NCBI RefSeq assembly: GCF_027587205.1 | Contig: NZ_JAPDOD010000022.1 | Coordinates: 1 to 64,000 of the forward strand | DNA: 64,000 bases | DNA from: Solirubrobacter ginsenosidimutans | GTDB lineage: Bacteria; Actinomycetota; Thermoleophilia; Solirubrobacterales; Solirubrobacteraceae | Direction of reading: 5' to 3' | Part shown: positions 16,986 through 26,066 of the stretch, one piece after another | Layout of the letters: every line of letters begins with the position of its first letter | Numbering within the stretch: the stretch's first letter is position 1 | Notes under the pieces: model-generated | Seen by the model: only the letters and a program-made list of their open reading frames with translations | What the model was told of the DNA's origin: nothing | The model's database searches: none | Made by a program: the position numbers and the translations under genes

Positions 16986-17015
16986 TTGACGGCTCCGCGA
17001 CGTGGTTGGTACAAC
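16986..17015 (+). promoter_or_regulatory. Candidate sigma-70-type promoter for the ketone operon
   Basis: TTGACG (16986-16991) is followed after 18 bp by TACAAC (17010-17015), close to -35 and -10 boxes. The -10 end overlaps the palindrome at 17013-17036, as expected for a repressor-blocked promoter. The ribosome binding site GGAGGAG of the first gene follows at 17041. Confidence 0.4.
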
Positions 17016-17036
17016 ATACCGACCGGTCGGAATGTT
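17013..17036. promoter_or_regulatory. 24-bp palindromic operator candidate (TetR type)
   Basis: The half-sites AACATACCGACC and GGTCGGAATGTT are complementary at 11 of 12 positions with no spacer. The centre (ACCGACCGGTCGG) is like many TetR-family operators. It lies 18 bp before the first gene of an operon whose fourth gene encodes a TetR regulator, so autoregulation of the whole operon is the simplest reading. Confidence 0.65.
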
Positions 17037-17053
17037 CACGGGAGGAGCGACTG

Positions 17054-17275
17054 ATGCAGGTGTATCCGCGTCCGACGGAGAAGCGCGTCGACGTCCCTAG
17101 GGAGGACGTCGAGGGCGAGTGCCCAGAGTGCGGCGAGGCGTCGTTGCAGGCGTACCCGGTGCTCTCCGAAGGGGGCTGGTGGAACGTGACCAAGTGCCAG
17201 AGCTGCCTGTGCTCGGTCAAGCGTGAGCCCGGCCCGCTGCTCGGCGGGATCCAGCTGCTGATCGACGCCGTCTGA
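17054..17275 (+). CDS. Small zinc-ribbon subunit of hydantoinase/carboxylase system
   Basis: 73 aa from the ATG at 17054, preceded by GGAGGAG. Two CxxC knuckles (CPEC at about 22-25 and CQSC at about 50-53) form a likely zinc ribbon around 'GGWWNVTKCQSCLCSVKRE'. Its stop codon overlaps the start of the HyuA-type gene by one base. Acetone and acetophenone carboxylases carry an extra small, metal-containing subunit beside the HyuA/HyuB-like pair; this protein is much shorter than AcxC but sits in the same position. A structural or metal-binding subunit role is inferred. Confidence 0.75.
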   Translation: MQVYPRPTEKRVDVPREDVEGECPECGEASLQAYPVLSEGGWWNVTKCQSCLCSVKREPGPLLGGIQLLIDAV

Positions 17276-19302
17276 TGCTCGGCGTCGACGTCGGCGGCAC
17301 GTTCACGGACGTGGTCGCGGTCCGCGACGGGCGGATCATCACCACCAAGGTCCCAACCCAGCGGACCGACACCGAGCACTCGGTGCTGGAGGGCGCGAAG
17401 ACCGTCGGCGTCGAGGGCGCGACCGTCTTCAACCACGCGTCCACGGTCGGCCTGAACGCGATCATCACCCGCAACCTGCCCAAGATCGCCTTCCTCACGA
17501 CCGAGGGGCACCGCGACATCCTCGACGTGGGCCGGACATGGCGCCCGCTGGAGGCGCTGACCGACCCCGGCTGGCGCCGCTCGTTCGGCGACGCCGCGCG
17601 CCCGCTCGTCCCGCGCTACCTGCGGCGCGGCGTGAAGGAGCGCCTGCTGGCGACCGGGGACGTGTTGATCGAGCTCGACGAGGACCAGGCGCATCACCAG
17701 CTCGAGGTGCTCAAGCGCTGCAACGTCGAGGGCGTCTCGATCTGCCTGATCAACTCCTACGTCAACGCCGCCCACGAGGAGCGGCTGCGCGAGCTGACCC
17801 ACGAGGTGCTCGGTGATGACATCGCGGTCAGCATCAGCGCCGAGGTGTCACCGCTGGCCAAGGAGTACCCGCGCGCGTCGACGACCGTCGTCGACGTCTT
17901 CATGAAGCTGATCTACAGCACGTACTCCGACCGACTGGACGCCGGCCTCACCGACCTCGGCTTCCCGGGCCAGCTCAACTTCGCCGACTGCGCCGCGCAA
18001 CTCGTGGCGCGCGACCACGCGATGGCCGCGCCGTTCCGGGTCGTGTTCTCCGGCCCCGCCGCCGGCACGGTCAGCGCCGCCCACTTCGGCGACCGGATCG
18101 ATGTCGCCAACCTGCTCTGCGCCGACGTCGGCGGGACGAGCTGTGACATCAGCATCGTCACCGACGGCCAGCCGACCGTCAACACGACCTTCGAGCTCGA
18201 GCACGACCTCGTCGTCAATGCCCTTTCGACCGAGATCTCGTCGCTGGGCGCCGGCGGCGGATCGATCGTGTCGATCAACCGGGCGGGCGAGATCCAGGTC
18301 GGCCCGGGCAGCGCGGGTGCCGATCCCGGGCCCGCCGCGTACGGCAAGGGCGGCACCGAGCCGACGATGAGCGACGCGTTCCTGCTCATCGGCATCCTCG
18401 ATCCCGGCCGCTTCGCCGGCGGCAGCCTGAGCCTGGACAAGGCGCTCGCGCAGGGAGCCTTCGAGACGCTCGAATCGAGCCTCGACCTGGGCGAGCGCGT
18501 CGCCTACGCCTACCGCATGGGCCTGAACAACATCGCCGAGGGCATCGTCGACATCTCGATCGGCCACGGCGTCGACCCGCGCGACTACTCGCTGCTGGCC
18601 TTCGGCGCCGCCGGCCCGATGATGCTCCCCGCGCTGCTGGACGAGACGCGCGTGAAGAGCGTGATCGTCCCTCCGCATCCGGGGCTGTTCTCAGCGCTCG
18701 GCCTGCTGTCCTCCGACCTCGTCTACGCCGACAGCCGCAGCTCCTACCAGGTGCTCAGCGCCGACACCGCGAGCGCCGTCGACGACCTCTTCACGCAGAT
18801 GGAGGACGGATTGCGCCAGGAGCTCGGCGAGGGCGTGCAGGGCGTCGAGTTCGGGCGCTCGATGGACGCCCGCCTCGTCGGCCAGACCTGGGAGACGCCG
18901 TTCATCGCCGTGCCGGGCGGCACGATCGACGAGGCCGCGATCGCGACGATGATCGAGAGCTTCCACGTCGCCTACCTGCAGCGCACCGGCAACCGCTTCG
19001 ACGCGCTCCCGGTCCAGGGCGTGACCTACCGCGTGCAGGCCAGGGTGCCGATCGAGAAGGTCGCCTACCAGCCGATCGATCGCCGCAATGGCGGCGCGCC
19101 CCACGCGGGCCGCGAGATCACCTTGAAGTACATCTACGGCGCGGAGGTCAGCGCACGCGAGTACGACCGCGCGCTGCTGCAGTCCGGCGATGTCATCGAG
19201 GGCCCCGCGATCATCCGCGAGGAGCTCTCCACCACCCAGGTCTGCCCCGGCCAGCAGGCGACCGTGGGCCAGTACGGCGAGATCGTGATCGAGAGGATCT
19301 GA
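17275..19302 (+). CDS. Hydantoinase A / acetone carboxylase beta-subunit-like ATPase
   Basis: 675 aa. Residues 3-12 (GVDVGGTFTD) and 283-291 (ADVGGTSCD) are the two ASKHA-type phosphate-binding loops of the hydantoinase A family. 'SSLGAGGGSIVSI' (about 332-344) and 'GADPGPAAYGKGG' are further family signatures. Family members use ATP to activate a carbonyl substrate: ring opening in N-methylhydantoinase and oxoprolinase, or carboxylation in acetone and acetophenone carboxylases. It overlaps the zinc-ribbon gene by 1 bp and is followed after 1 bp by the HyuB partner. The monooxygenase and CoA-ligase downstream favour a ketone carboxylase over a hydantoinase, but that is inference. Confidence 0.88.
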   Translation: MLGVDVGGTFTDVVAVRDGRIITTKVPTQRTDTEHSVLEGAKTVGVEGATVFNHASTVGLNAIITRNLPKIAFLTTEGHRDILDVGRTWRPLEALTDPGWRRSFGDAARPLVPRYLRRGVKERLLATGDVLIELDEDQAHHQLEVLKRCNVEGVSICLINSYVNAAHEERLRELTHEVLGDDIAVSISAEVSPLAKEYPRASTTVVDVFMKLIYSTYSDRLDAGLTDLGFPGQLNFADCAAQLVARDHAMAAPFRVVFSGPAAGTVSAAHFGDRIDVANLLCADVGGTSCDISIVTDGQPTVNTTFELEHDLVVNALSTEISSLGAGGGSIVSINRAGEIQVGPGSAGADPGPAAYGKGGTEPTMSDAFLLIGILDPGRFAGGSLSLDKALAQGAFETLESSLDLGERVAYAYRMGLNNIAEGIVDISIGHGVDPRDYSLLAFGAAGPMMLPALLDETRVKSVIVPPHPGLFSALGLLSSDLVYADSRSSYQVLSADTASAVDDLFTQMEDGLRQELGEGVQGVEFGRSMDARLVGQTWETPFIAVPGGTIDEAAIATMIESFHVAYLQRTGNRFDALPVQGVTYRVQARVPIEKVAYQPIDRRNGGAPHAGREITLKYIYGAEVSAREYDRALLQSGDVIEGPAIIREELSTTQVCPGQQATVGQYGEIVIERI

Positions 19303-19303
19303 C

Positions 19304-21268
19304 ATGACCGCGACCGACCTCCTCTACGAGCAGCCGTCGAAGCTGATCCGCGACCTCAGCGACGCGGAGTTCGAGGAGCGCTACGACTGCGAGCGCTTCA
19401 CGGCCAGCGTCCTCGGCAGCCGCTACCGCTACATCGTCCAGCACATGTGCACCGGCCTGCTGAACAACGCGTTCAGCGTGATCCTGCGCGACTGGTACGA
19501 CTTCGCGGCGACGATCTCCGGCCCGCCCGAGCACGAGTACTCGATGCCCGCGCTCTCCAACAGCCTCGTGCTGTTCATCGGGACGATGACCGACGCGGTG
19601 CGCTCCGCCGTCGTCGAGTACGGCCCCGAGAACCTGCACGAGGGCGACATCCTGATGGTCAACGACCCGTACCGGATCGGCACCCACGTCAACGACGTGT
19701 GCTTCATCCGGCCGGTGTTCAAGGACGGCCGGATCGTCTCGTTCGTCAACCTCCAGGCGCACATGCTCGACATGGGCGGCGTCGTGCCGGGCGGGTTCGC
19801 CGGCACCAAGCAGAACGTCTTCGAGAACGGCCTGGTGATCGCGCCGCAGCTGCTCTACCGGGAAGATGTGCCGGTCAAGTCGGCCTGGAGCCTGATCTTC
19901 GACAACGCCCGCTTCGGCGGCCTGCTGCTGCCGGACATCAAGACGATCTGCGAGAACCTGCGCTTCGGCGAGCGCCAGCTGAAGGAGACGATCGACCGCT
20001 ACGGCCTCGACGCCGTGCACGGCAGCATGCGGTACGCGTGTGACGTCTCCGCCGAGACGATGCGCGAGGCCGTGACCGAGCTGCTGCCCGACGGCGTCTA
20101 CGAGGCCGAGGACATGTTCGACGCCGATGGCATCGACGACTCCGAGGGCGGCTACACGATCAAGGTCAAGATCACCAAGCGCGGGCACCGCGTCGAGGTC
20201 GATCTGAGCGGGTCGTCGCGGCAGGCGCCGACCACGATCAACGCCGGCTGGCTGGACACCAAGACCGCGGTCGGCGTCGCGTTCAAGATGCTCTTCGACC
20301 CGCGCTCGCCGTTCACGAGCGCCGCCTACCGGGACATCGACATCGTGCTCCCGGAGGCCAGCGTCGCCAACGCCTACCCGCCGGACGGGCCGATCTTCCT
20401 CTACTGGGAGAGCTCACAGACCCTGCTCAACGCGATCCTCCGCGCGCTGGACAAGCCGCTCGGGGATCGTGCGGTCGGCGGCGACTTCGGCTCCTTGAGC
20501 ATCCACAACGCCCACGGCGCGCTCGACGACGGGACGCCGTGGCTCTCCGTGGCGCAGGTCGGCGGCGAGCACGGCCCGTGGGGCGCGACCCGCGACGGTG
20601 ACGCCGACAGCTACCAGGTCTTCTACCTGGCCAACAACCTCGACCCCGCCACCGAGGCGATCGAGGCCGACATGCCCGCCGTGGTGCTGCGCAAGGAGTA
20701 CGCGCCGGACACGAGCGGCGCCGGCTACAACCGCGGCGGCGCGGCCGTGCTCAAGGACACCATGTTCCTGCGCGACGCGCACCACTTCTCGATGCCACTG
20801 CACCTCAAGAAGCCCAGCGGCACCGGCGTCAACGGCGGCGAGTACGGGCCGACGGGCGGGACGTGGGTGATCGAGCCGTCGGCGTTCGACGTCTCCGAGC
20901 GCGGCGAGCTGCCGCTCACGGGCGCCGACTCGCCGAAGGACATCACGCCCGTGGCCGGCACGCTGGACCCCGAGACCAAGCTGCCGGACCCGGAGGGCGA
21001 GTACTTCTACTTCGCCCGCGTGCCGATGTGGGACACCAAGCCGCACACGATCTTCCGCTACCTGACCAACGGCGGCGGCGGCTTCGGGAATCCGCTCGAG
21101 CGCGAGCCTGAGCGGGTGATGACCGACGTGCGCGACGGCTACGTGACGATCGCGGGCGCGCTGCGCGACTACGGCGTCGTGGTCACCGGCGACCCCGAGA
21201 ACGACCCGGAGGGCCTGGCGATCGACGCGCCGGCGACCGAGCGAGCGCGGGCTGAGCGCGCCGCATGA
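19304..21268 (+). CDS. Hydantoinase B / acetone carboxylase alpha-subunit-like protein
   Basis: 654 aa covering the whole HyuB domain. Family hallmarks include 'HEGDILMVNDPYRIGTHVNDVCFIRPVF' (about 110-135, with the metal-binding Asp and His residues), 'GGFAGTKQNVF', 'DLSGSSRQAPTTINAG', and the C-terminal Gly-rich 'YLTNGGGGFGNPLEREPE'. In carboxylases this subunit carries the metal site for carboxylation. It is translationally linked to HyuA upstream and overlaps the TetR gene by 4 bp (ATGA). Extra residues at the C-terminus (630-654) are Ala/Glu-rich and probably disordered. Confidence 0.88.
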   Translation: MTATDLLYEQPSKLIRDLSDAEFEERYDCERFTASVLGSRYRYIVQHMCTGLLNNAFSVILRDWYDFAATISGPPEHEYSMPALSNSLVLFIGTMTDAVRSAVVEYGPENLHEGDILMVNDPYRIGTHVNDVCFIRPVFKDGRIVSFVNLQAHMLDMGGVVPGGFAGTKQNVFENGLVIAPQLLYREDVPVKSAWSLIFDNARFGGLLLPDIKTICENLRFGERQLKETIDRYGLDAVHGSMRYACDVSAETMREAVTELLPDGVYEAEDMFDADGIDDSEGGYTIKVKITKRGHRVEVDLSGSSRQAPTTINAGWLDTKTAVGVAFKMLFDPRSPFTSAAYRDIDIVLPEASVANAYPPDGPIFLYWESSQTLLNAILRALDKPLGDRAVGGDFGSLSIHNAHGALDDGTPWLSVAQVGGEHGPWGATRDGDADSYQVFYLANNLDPATEAIEADMPAVVLRKEYAPDTSGAGYNRGGAAVLKDTMFLRDAHHFSMPLHLKKPSGTGVNGGEYGPTGGTWVIEPSAFDVSERGELPLTGADSPKDITPVAGTLDPETKLPDPEGEYFYFARVPMWDTKPHTIFRYLTNGGGGFGNPLEREPERVMTDVRDGYVTIAGALRDYGVVVTGDPENDPEGLAIDAPATERARAERAA

Positions 21269-21879
21269 CACAGGCACCGACTGCCGGGCGCCGCAGGGCG
21301 CGCGACCCCGAGGCGACCCGGCAGGCGCTGCTCGACGCCGCGACGGAGCTGTTCGGCACGGCCGGGTTCGATGCCACGTCGGTGCAGTCGATCGTCGACC
21401 GCGCGCAGGTCACGAAGGGCGGCTTCTACCACCACTTCGCCTCCAAGCAGGCGCTGCTGCACGAGATCCACGATCGCTTCATCGAGTTCCACCTGGAACA
21501 GATGCGCGAGCTGCTGGCCGAGCCCGATGTCCCCGCCGAGGAGCTGCTGCGCCGCCTGATCCGCGACATCCTCGTCGTCGGCGCCGTCCGCTGGCGCAAT
21601 GACATCGAGATCTTCTATCAGGAGCGCCGTCAGCTCGCGGGCGAGCAGTACGCGGCGGTCCTGCGCAAGCGGCACGAGTTCGAGGGCTGCGTGATCGAGG
21701 TCGTCCAGCGTGGCATCGCGGAAGGCGTGCTCGCCGACCGCGGCGATCCCAAGGTCGTCGCGTTCGGGATCATCGGCATGACGATGTGGGCGTACCACTG
21801 GTTCGACCCGGCGCGGGGCGGCGAGCGCGAGGTGGGGGAGCTGTACGCCGGGATGGTGCTGGACGGGTTGCGGGCATGA
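21265..21879 (+). CDS. TetR family transcriptional regulator, internal to the ketone operon
   Basis: 204 aa. The TetR helix-turn-helix fills residues 15-62 ('RQALLDAATELFGTAGFDAT...VTKGGFYHHFASKQALL'). The C-terminal ligand domain is all helical. Its start overlaps the HyuB stop (ATGA), and its stop overlaps the monooxygenase start (ATGA), so it is expressed only with the catabolic genes. The palindrome at 17013-17036 in front of the operon is the probable operator. The inducer is likely the ketone or its product. Confidence 0.9.
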   Translation: MTQAPTAGRRRARDPEATRQALLDAATELFGTAGFDATSVQSIVDRAQVTKGGFYHHFASKQALLHEIHDRFIEFHLEQMRELLAEPDVPAEELLRRLIRDILVVGAVRWRNDIEIFYQERRQLAGEQYAAVLRKRHEFEGCVIEVVQRGIAEGVLADRGDPKVVAFGIIGMTMWAYHWFDPARGGEREVGELYAGMVLDGLRA

Positions 21880-23729
21880 ACGTCTCCGAAGCGATCGCGA
21901 GCGCCAACATCCCCGCGCTGATCCCGACGCTGGCCATGCTCACCGGGGACGAGAAATGGCTCCAAGCGCCCTACGCGCCGGCACGCCAGAGGGGCCTGGA
22001 CGACAACCACGACGGCGGTCTGCCGCCGGAGATCCAGGCGGAGATCCGCGCTGCGGCGGCCACGGCGATCGCGGACGGTACGGTGCGCCTGCCGGAGCCC
22101 TCGCACGAGCAGCTCGTGCGGATGCTGAGCGTGGCGATGGGCGAGCCGGTCCCGCCCGAGTACGGGCCGATGATCGCCCACGAGCTCGGCCTCGGTGACC
22201 CGCCGCCCGCGCCCGAGGCGGTGCCCGAGGGCTTCCGGGCGATCGTCGTCGGCGCCGGCATCAGCGGCCTGGCGACCTCGATCCGGCTGGCCGAGGCGGG
22301 CATTCCGCACACCGTGCTCGAGCGCAACGCGACCGTCGGCGGGACGTGGCTCGAGAACCACTACCCCGGCGCCGGCGTGGACACGCCGAGCGCGCTCTAC
22401 TCCTTCTCGTTCGCGCAGCAGGACTGGTCGATGTACTTCGCCCTGCGCGACGAGCTGCACGGCTACCTGGAACGCCTGGCGGACGACTTCGGCGTGCGCG
22501 GGCGGATCCGCTTCGGCACCGAGGTGCTCGGCGCGGCCTACGACGAGGACGCGCAGCAGTGGGTGGTGCAGACCGACGCGGGCGAGACGCTGCGCGCGAA
22601 CGTCCTGATCACCGCCGTCGGCGGCTTCAACAAGCCGAAGTGGCCGGCGCTGCCGCTCGCGGACTTCGAGGGTCCGGTGGTGCATACCGCGCGCTGGCCG
22701 GCGGGACTCGACCTGCAGGGCAAGCGGGTGGGCGTGATCGGCAACGGCGCGTCGGCCATGCAGCTCGTGCCCGCGGTCTGCGAGGCGGCCGCGCACGTCA
22801 CGGTCTTCCAGCGCTCGCCGCAGTGGGCGGCGCCGTTCGACCAGTTCCACGAGGCGGTGCCGGAGGGCGAGCGCTGGCTGATGCGCAACGTGCCGCTCTA
22901 CCGCGCCTGGTACCGGCTGCGCAGTGGCTGGACGTTCAACGACAAGGTCCATCCGGCGCTGCAGAAGGACCCGGAGTGGGAGCACCCGGACCGGTCGGTG
23001 AACAAGGTCAACGACGGGCACCGCGAGTTCTTCACCCGCTACATCGAGTCCCAGCTGGGCGACCGGCCGGACCTGATCGAGAAGGTGCTGCCGCGCTACC
23101 CACCCTTCGGCAAGCGGATCCTGCTCGACAACGGCTGGTACGCGGCGCTCAAGCGCGACGACGTCACGCTCATCACCGATCCGGTGACATCGCTCACCGC
23201 GGGCGCCGTGAACGGCGTAGAGCTGGACGTGCTGGTGTGCGCGACCGGCTTCGACGTCGTGCGCTTCCTCGCGCCGATGGAGATCCGCGGGCGCGGCGGC
23301 GCCGTGCTGCGCGAGGTGTGGGACGACGAGGACGCGCGGGCGTACCTCGGCACCACCGTTCCCGGCTTCCCGAACCTCCTGATGGTCTACGGGCCGAACA
23401 CGCAGGCGGGGCACGGCGGGTCGCTGATCGGTTCCGCGGAGGCGCAGCTGCACTACATCCTCGACCTACTCGAGCGGATGCTGGCCGCGGGCGCCGGTGC
23501 CATCGAGGTCCGCCAGGACGTCTACGAGGCGTACAACCGGCGGGTCGACGAGGCCCACGAGCAGATGGTCTGGACGCACCCGGCGATGGAGACGTACTAC
23601 CGCAACTCGCGCGGGCGGGTGGTCGTGACGACCCCGTTCCGCGTCGTGGACTACTGGCACATGACCCGCTCGGCGGATCTCGGCGACTACGTCGTCGAGC
23701 CGGCCGTGCGGGAGGAGGTCCGGTCATGA
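21876..23729 (+). CDS. Type I Baeyer-Villiger monooxygenase (HAPMO-like)
   Basis: 617 aa flavoprotein. After an N-terminal helical extension of about 118 residues come the FAD Rossmann motif GAGISG (126-131), the type I BVMO fingerprint FEGPVVHTARWP (264-275, exact match to FxGxxxHxxxWP) and the NADPH motif GNGASA (289-294). The long N-terminal extension is characteristic of the 4-hydroxyacetophenone monooxygenase group. The reaction is NADPH- and O2-dependent insertion of oxygen next to a ketone, giving an ester or lactone. It overlaps TetR upstream and the SDR downstream, each by 4 bp. Confidence 0.92.
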   Translation: MNVSEAIASANIPALIPTLAMLTGDEKWLQAPYAPARQRGLDDNHDGGLPPEIQAEIRAAAATAIADGTVRLPEPSHEQLVRMLSVAMGEPVPPEYGPMIAHELGLGDPPPAPEAVPEGFRAIVVGAGISGLATSIRLAEAGIPHTVLERNATVGGTWLENHYPGAGVDTPSALYSFSFAQQDWSMYFALRDELHGYLERLADDFGVRGRIRFGTEVLGAAYDEDAQQWVVQTDAGETLRANVLITAVGGFNKPKWPALPLADFEGPVVHTARWPAGLDLQGKRVGVIGNGASAMQLVPAVCEAAAHVTVFQRSPQWAAPFDQFHEAVPEGERWLMRNVPLYRAWYRLRSGWTFNDKVHPALQKDPEWEHPDRSVNKVNDGHREFFTRYIESQLGDRPDLIEKVLPRYPPFGKRILLDNGWYAALKRDDVTLITDPVTSLTAGAVNGVELDVLVCATGFDVVRFLAPMEIRGRGGAVLREVWDDEDARAYLGTTVPGFPNLLMVYGPNTQAGHGGSLIGSAEAQLHYILDLLERMLAAGAGAIEVRQDVYEAYNRRVDEAHEQMVWTHPAMETYYRNSRGRVVVTTPFRVVDYWHMTRSADLGDYVVEPAVREEVRS

Positions 23730-24469
23730 GTGGGCAGTTGGAGGGGCGCGCCGGGATCATCACCGGCGCCGCGGGTGGCATCGGCCGCTCGCTCGCGGGA
23801 GCGTTCGTCGAGGCGGGCGCGCAGGTCGCGGTCCTGGACGTCGACGCCGAGGGCGCGGCGCAGGCCGCACGCGAGCTCGGCGGACTCGGCTTCGGGGTCG
23901 ACATCACCGACGCCGGCGCCGTCGAGGAGGCGGTGGCGCGGATCGCGTCCGAGTTCGGGCATCTGGACTTCCTCGTCAACAACGCCGGCATCCGCCACCA
24001 GGCGGCGTTCCTGGACCACGGCCTGGCGGAGTGGCGGCGCACGCTCGACGTCAACCTGACCGGCGGGTTCATCTGCTCGCAGGCCGTGATCCGGCGCATG
24101 AAGCCGGGCGGCCGCGTGGTCAACATCGCGTCGATCGCGGGTGTATTGGGGTTGAAGAACCGGATCGCCTACTCGACCACCAAGGCGGGCGTGATCGGGA
24201 TGACCAAGGCGATGGCGTTCGAGCTGGGCGAGCGTGGCATCTGCGTCAACGCGATCGGGCCCGGTGTCATCGAGACGTCGCTGACGAAGGCCTACTTCGA
24301 GGACGAGGCGTTCGCGGAGCTGATCCGCTCCAACGTGCCGCTCGGGCGCTGGGGTCAGACGTCCGACCTGCACGGCGCCGCGGTGTTCCTCTGCGGGCCG
24401 GGCGCGGAGTACGTTTCGGGGCAGGTGCTGTGCGTCGACGGCGGCTGGGTCTCCGGCAAGGGGTACTAG
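23726..24469 (+). CDS. Short-chain dehydrogenase/reductase (FabG-like)
   Basis: 247 aa classical SDR from the ATG at 23726. It has the cofactor loop TGAAGGIG (13-20), the NNAG motif (85-88), catalytic Ser136, Tyr149 and Lys153 (YSTTK), and the 'SGQVLCVDGGW' C-terminus. Asp39 after the second strand ('VLDVD') favours NAD(H) over NADP(H). In this operon it probably interconverts a secondary alcohol and the ketone that feeds the monooxygenase or the carboxylase. Its start overlaps the monooxygenase stop (ATGA), and 4 bp separate its stop from the ligase start. Confidence 0.88.
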   Translation: MSGQLEGRAGIITGAAGGIGRSLAGAFVEAGAQVAVLDVDAEGAAQAARELGGLGFGVDITDAGAVEEAVARIASEFGHLDFLVNNAGIRHQAAFLDHGLAEWRRTLDVNLTGGFICSQAVIRRMKPGGRVVNIASIAGVLGLKNRIAYSTTKAGVIGMTKAMAFELGERGICVNAIGPGVIETSLTKAYFEDEAFAELIRSNVPLGRWGQTSDLHGAAVFLCGPGAEYVSGQVLCVDGGWVSGKGY

Positions 24470-24473
24470 GGCG

Positions 24474-26066
24474 ATGATCGTGCGAGGAGAGAGCGGCGAC
24501 CGCTATCCGTGGGAGCCGATCACGTTGGCGCAGCAGCTCGCGCGCACCGCGGAGGCGCATCCCGACCGCGACGCGCTGGTGTTCGAGGGGCGACGGCTCA
24601 GCTGGGCGCAGACGCAGACCGAGGTGAACCGCGTCGCGCGGGCCCTGCAGGCGGCGGGCGTCGAGCGCGGTGACCACGTCGCCGTGTGGGTACCGAACCA
24701 CATCGAATGGATCCTGCTGTGGCTGGGCGCGAACTCGATCGGCGCCGTGATCGTGGCCATCAACACCCGCTACAAGACCGAGGAGGTCGCGTACATCCTG
24801 CGTCAGTCGGACGCGAAGCTGCTGGTGATGGTCGGCGCGTTCGCGGGCATCGACTATCTCGCGATGCTCGCCCGGCTGCGCAAGGAGGACCTGCCGGAGC
24901 TGCGCGACGTCCTCGTGATCTCCTCGCCCGAGTGGGACGCGTTCCTCGATGCACCGGAGGTCGAGATCGACGTCGACGCGATCGCCTACGACGACCCGAG
25001 CTTCATCGTCTACACGAGTGGCACCACCGGCTACCCGAAGGGCGCGGTGCACTCCAGCCGCGTGCTGCGCAACGAGTGCTCGATCGCTGAGGCGATGGAC
25101 ATCGACGCCTCCAGCCGCGTCATGAACCACATGCCGTTCTTCCACATCGCCGGGGCGTGCACGGGCGTGCTCCCGCCGCTGATCACCGGCGGCGCGATGA
25201 TCCTGATGGAGCGCTGGGACCCCGCGCACGCCTTCGAGCTGATCGAGCGCGAGCGGGTGACGGTGCTGAGCGGCATCCCGACCCACTTCATCGACCTCCT
25301 CAACCACGACGCGCTCGAGACGGCCGACGTCAGCACGTTGAAGACCGGCTGGATCGGCGGCGCGAACAACCCGCCCGAGGTGATCGCGGCGATCGTCTCC
25401 TCGCTCGGGATGAAGGGCATCCTGCCGGTCTATGGCATGACCGAGACGACCTCGATCACGACGATCCCGAAGCTCGACGACCCGCCGGCGCTGATCGCCT
25501 CGGGCAAGGGCTTCCCGGTGAGCGACTTCGAGCTCAAGGTCGTCGACACCGTCAGCGGGGCGGAGCTGGACGCGGGCGCCGAGGGCGAGGTCTGCGTACG
25601 CGGCCACCTCGTGATGCAGGGCTACTACGAGAACCCCGAGGCGACCGCGGAGGTCATCGACGACGACTGCTGGTTCCACACCGGCGACCTCGGTGTCATC
25701 GATCCGAACGGCTACCTCGCGATCACCGGCCGCAAGTCCGACATGTTCATCGTCGGCGGCTCCAACGCCTACCCGGCCGAGATCGAGCGGGCGCTGAGTG
25801 AGCACCCGGCGATCAAGCAGGCCTACGTCGTCGGCGTGCCCGATCCCCGCCTCGGCGAAGTCGGCTTCGCCTATGTCGAGTTGCGCCGCGACGCGGACCT
25901 CGACCACGCCGGTGTCATCGCGTTCTGCAAGGGCCGGCTGGCCGACTTCAAGGTCCCGCGCCACGTCGAGTTCGTGACCGAGTGGCCACTGACGGCGACC
26001 GGCAAGATCCAGCGCTTCCTGCTGCGCGAGCGGGCGGAGGAGGCGAGGACCGAAGTCAGTCGCTGA
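24474..26066 (+). CDS. AMP-forming acyl-CoA synthetase (ANL superfamily)
   Basis: 530 aa. The adenylate-forming P-loop YTSGTTGYPKG spans 180-190. 'YGMTETT' (about 321-327), 'TGDLG' and the hinge 'GRKSDMFIVGGSNAYPAEIE' follow, and the catalytic Lys511 lies in TATGKIQR. The enzyme activates a carboxylic acid to an acyl-CoA. As last gene of the coupled operon it would activate the acid released from the ester, or the beta-keto acid made by the carboxylase, for beta-oxidation or thiolysis. The stop codon overlaps the convergent kinase-like gene by 11 bp. Substrate chain length cannot be judged. Confidence 0.9.
   Translation: MIVRGESGDRYPWEPITLAQQLARTAEAHPDRDALVFEGRRLSWAQTQTEVNRVARALQAAGVERGDHVAVWVPNHIEWILLWLGANSIGAVIVAINTRYKTEEVAYILRQSDAKLLVMVGAFAGIDYLAMLARLRKEDLPELRDVLVISSPEWDAFLDAPEVEIDVDAIAYDDPSFIVYTSGTTGYPKGAVHSSRVLRNECSIAEAMDIDASSRVMNHMPFFHIAGACTGVLPPLITGGAMILMERWDPAHAFELIERERVTVLSGIPTHFIDLLNHDALETADVSTLKTGWIGGANNPPEVIAAIVSSLGMKGILPVYGMTETTSITTIPKLDDPPALIASGKGFPVSDFELKVVDTVSGAELDAGAEGEVCVRGHLVMQGYYENPEATAEVIDDDCWFHTGDLGVIDPNGYLAITGRKSDMFIVGGSNAYPAEIERALSEHPAIKQAYVVGVPDPRLGEVGFAYVELRRDADLDHAGVIAFCKGRLADFKVPRHVEFVTEWPLTATGKIQRFLLRERAEEARTEVSR

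Noticed and set aside
17054..26066. Reading the catabolic operon as an antibiotic biosynthesis cluster
   Set aside because: There is no PKS, NRPS, tailoring set or export gene. The enzymes match ketone or ester breakdown.
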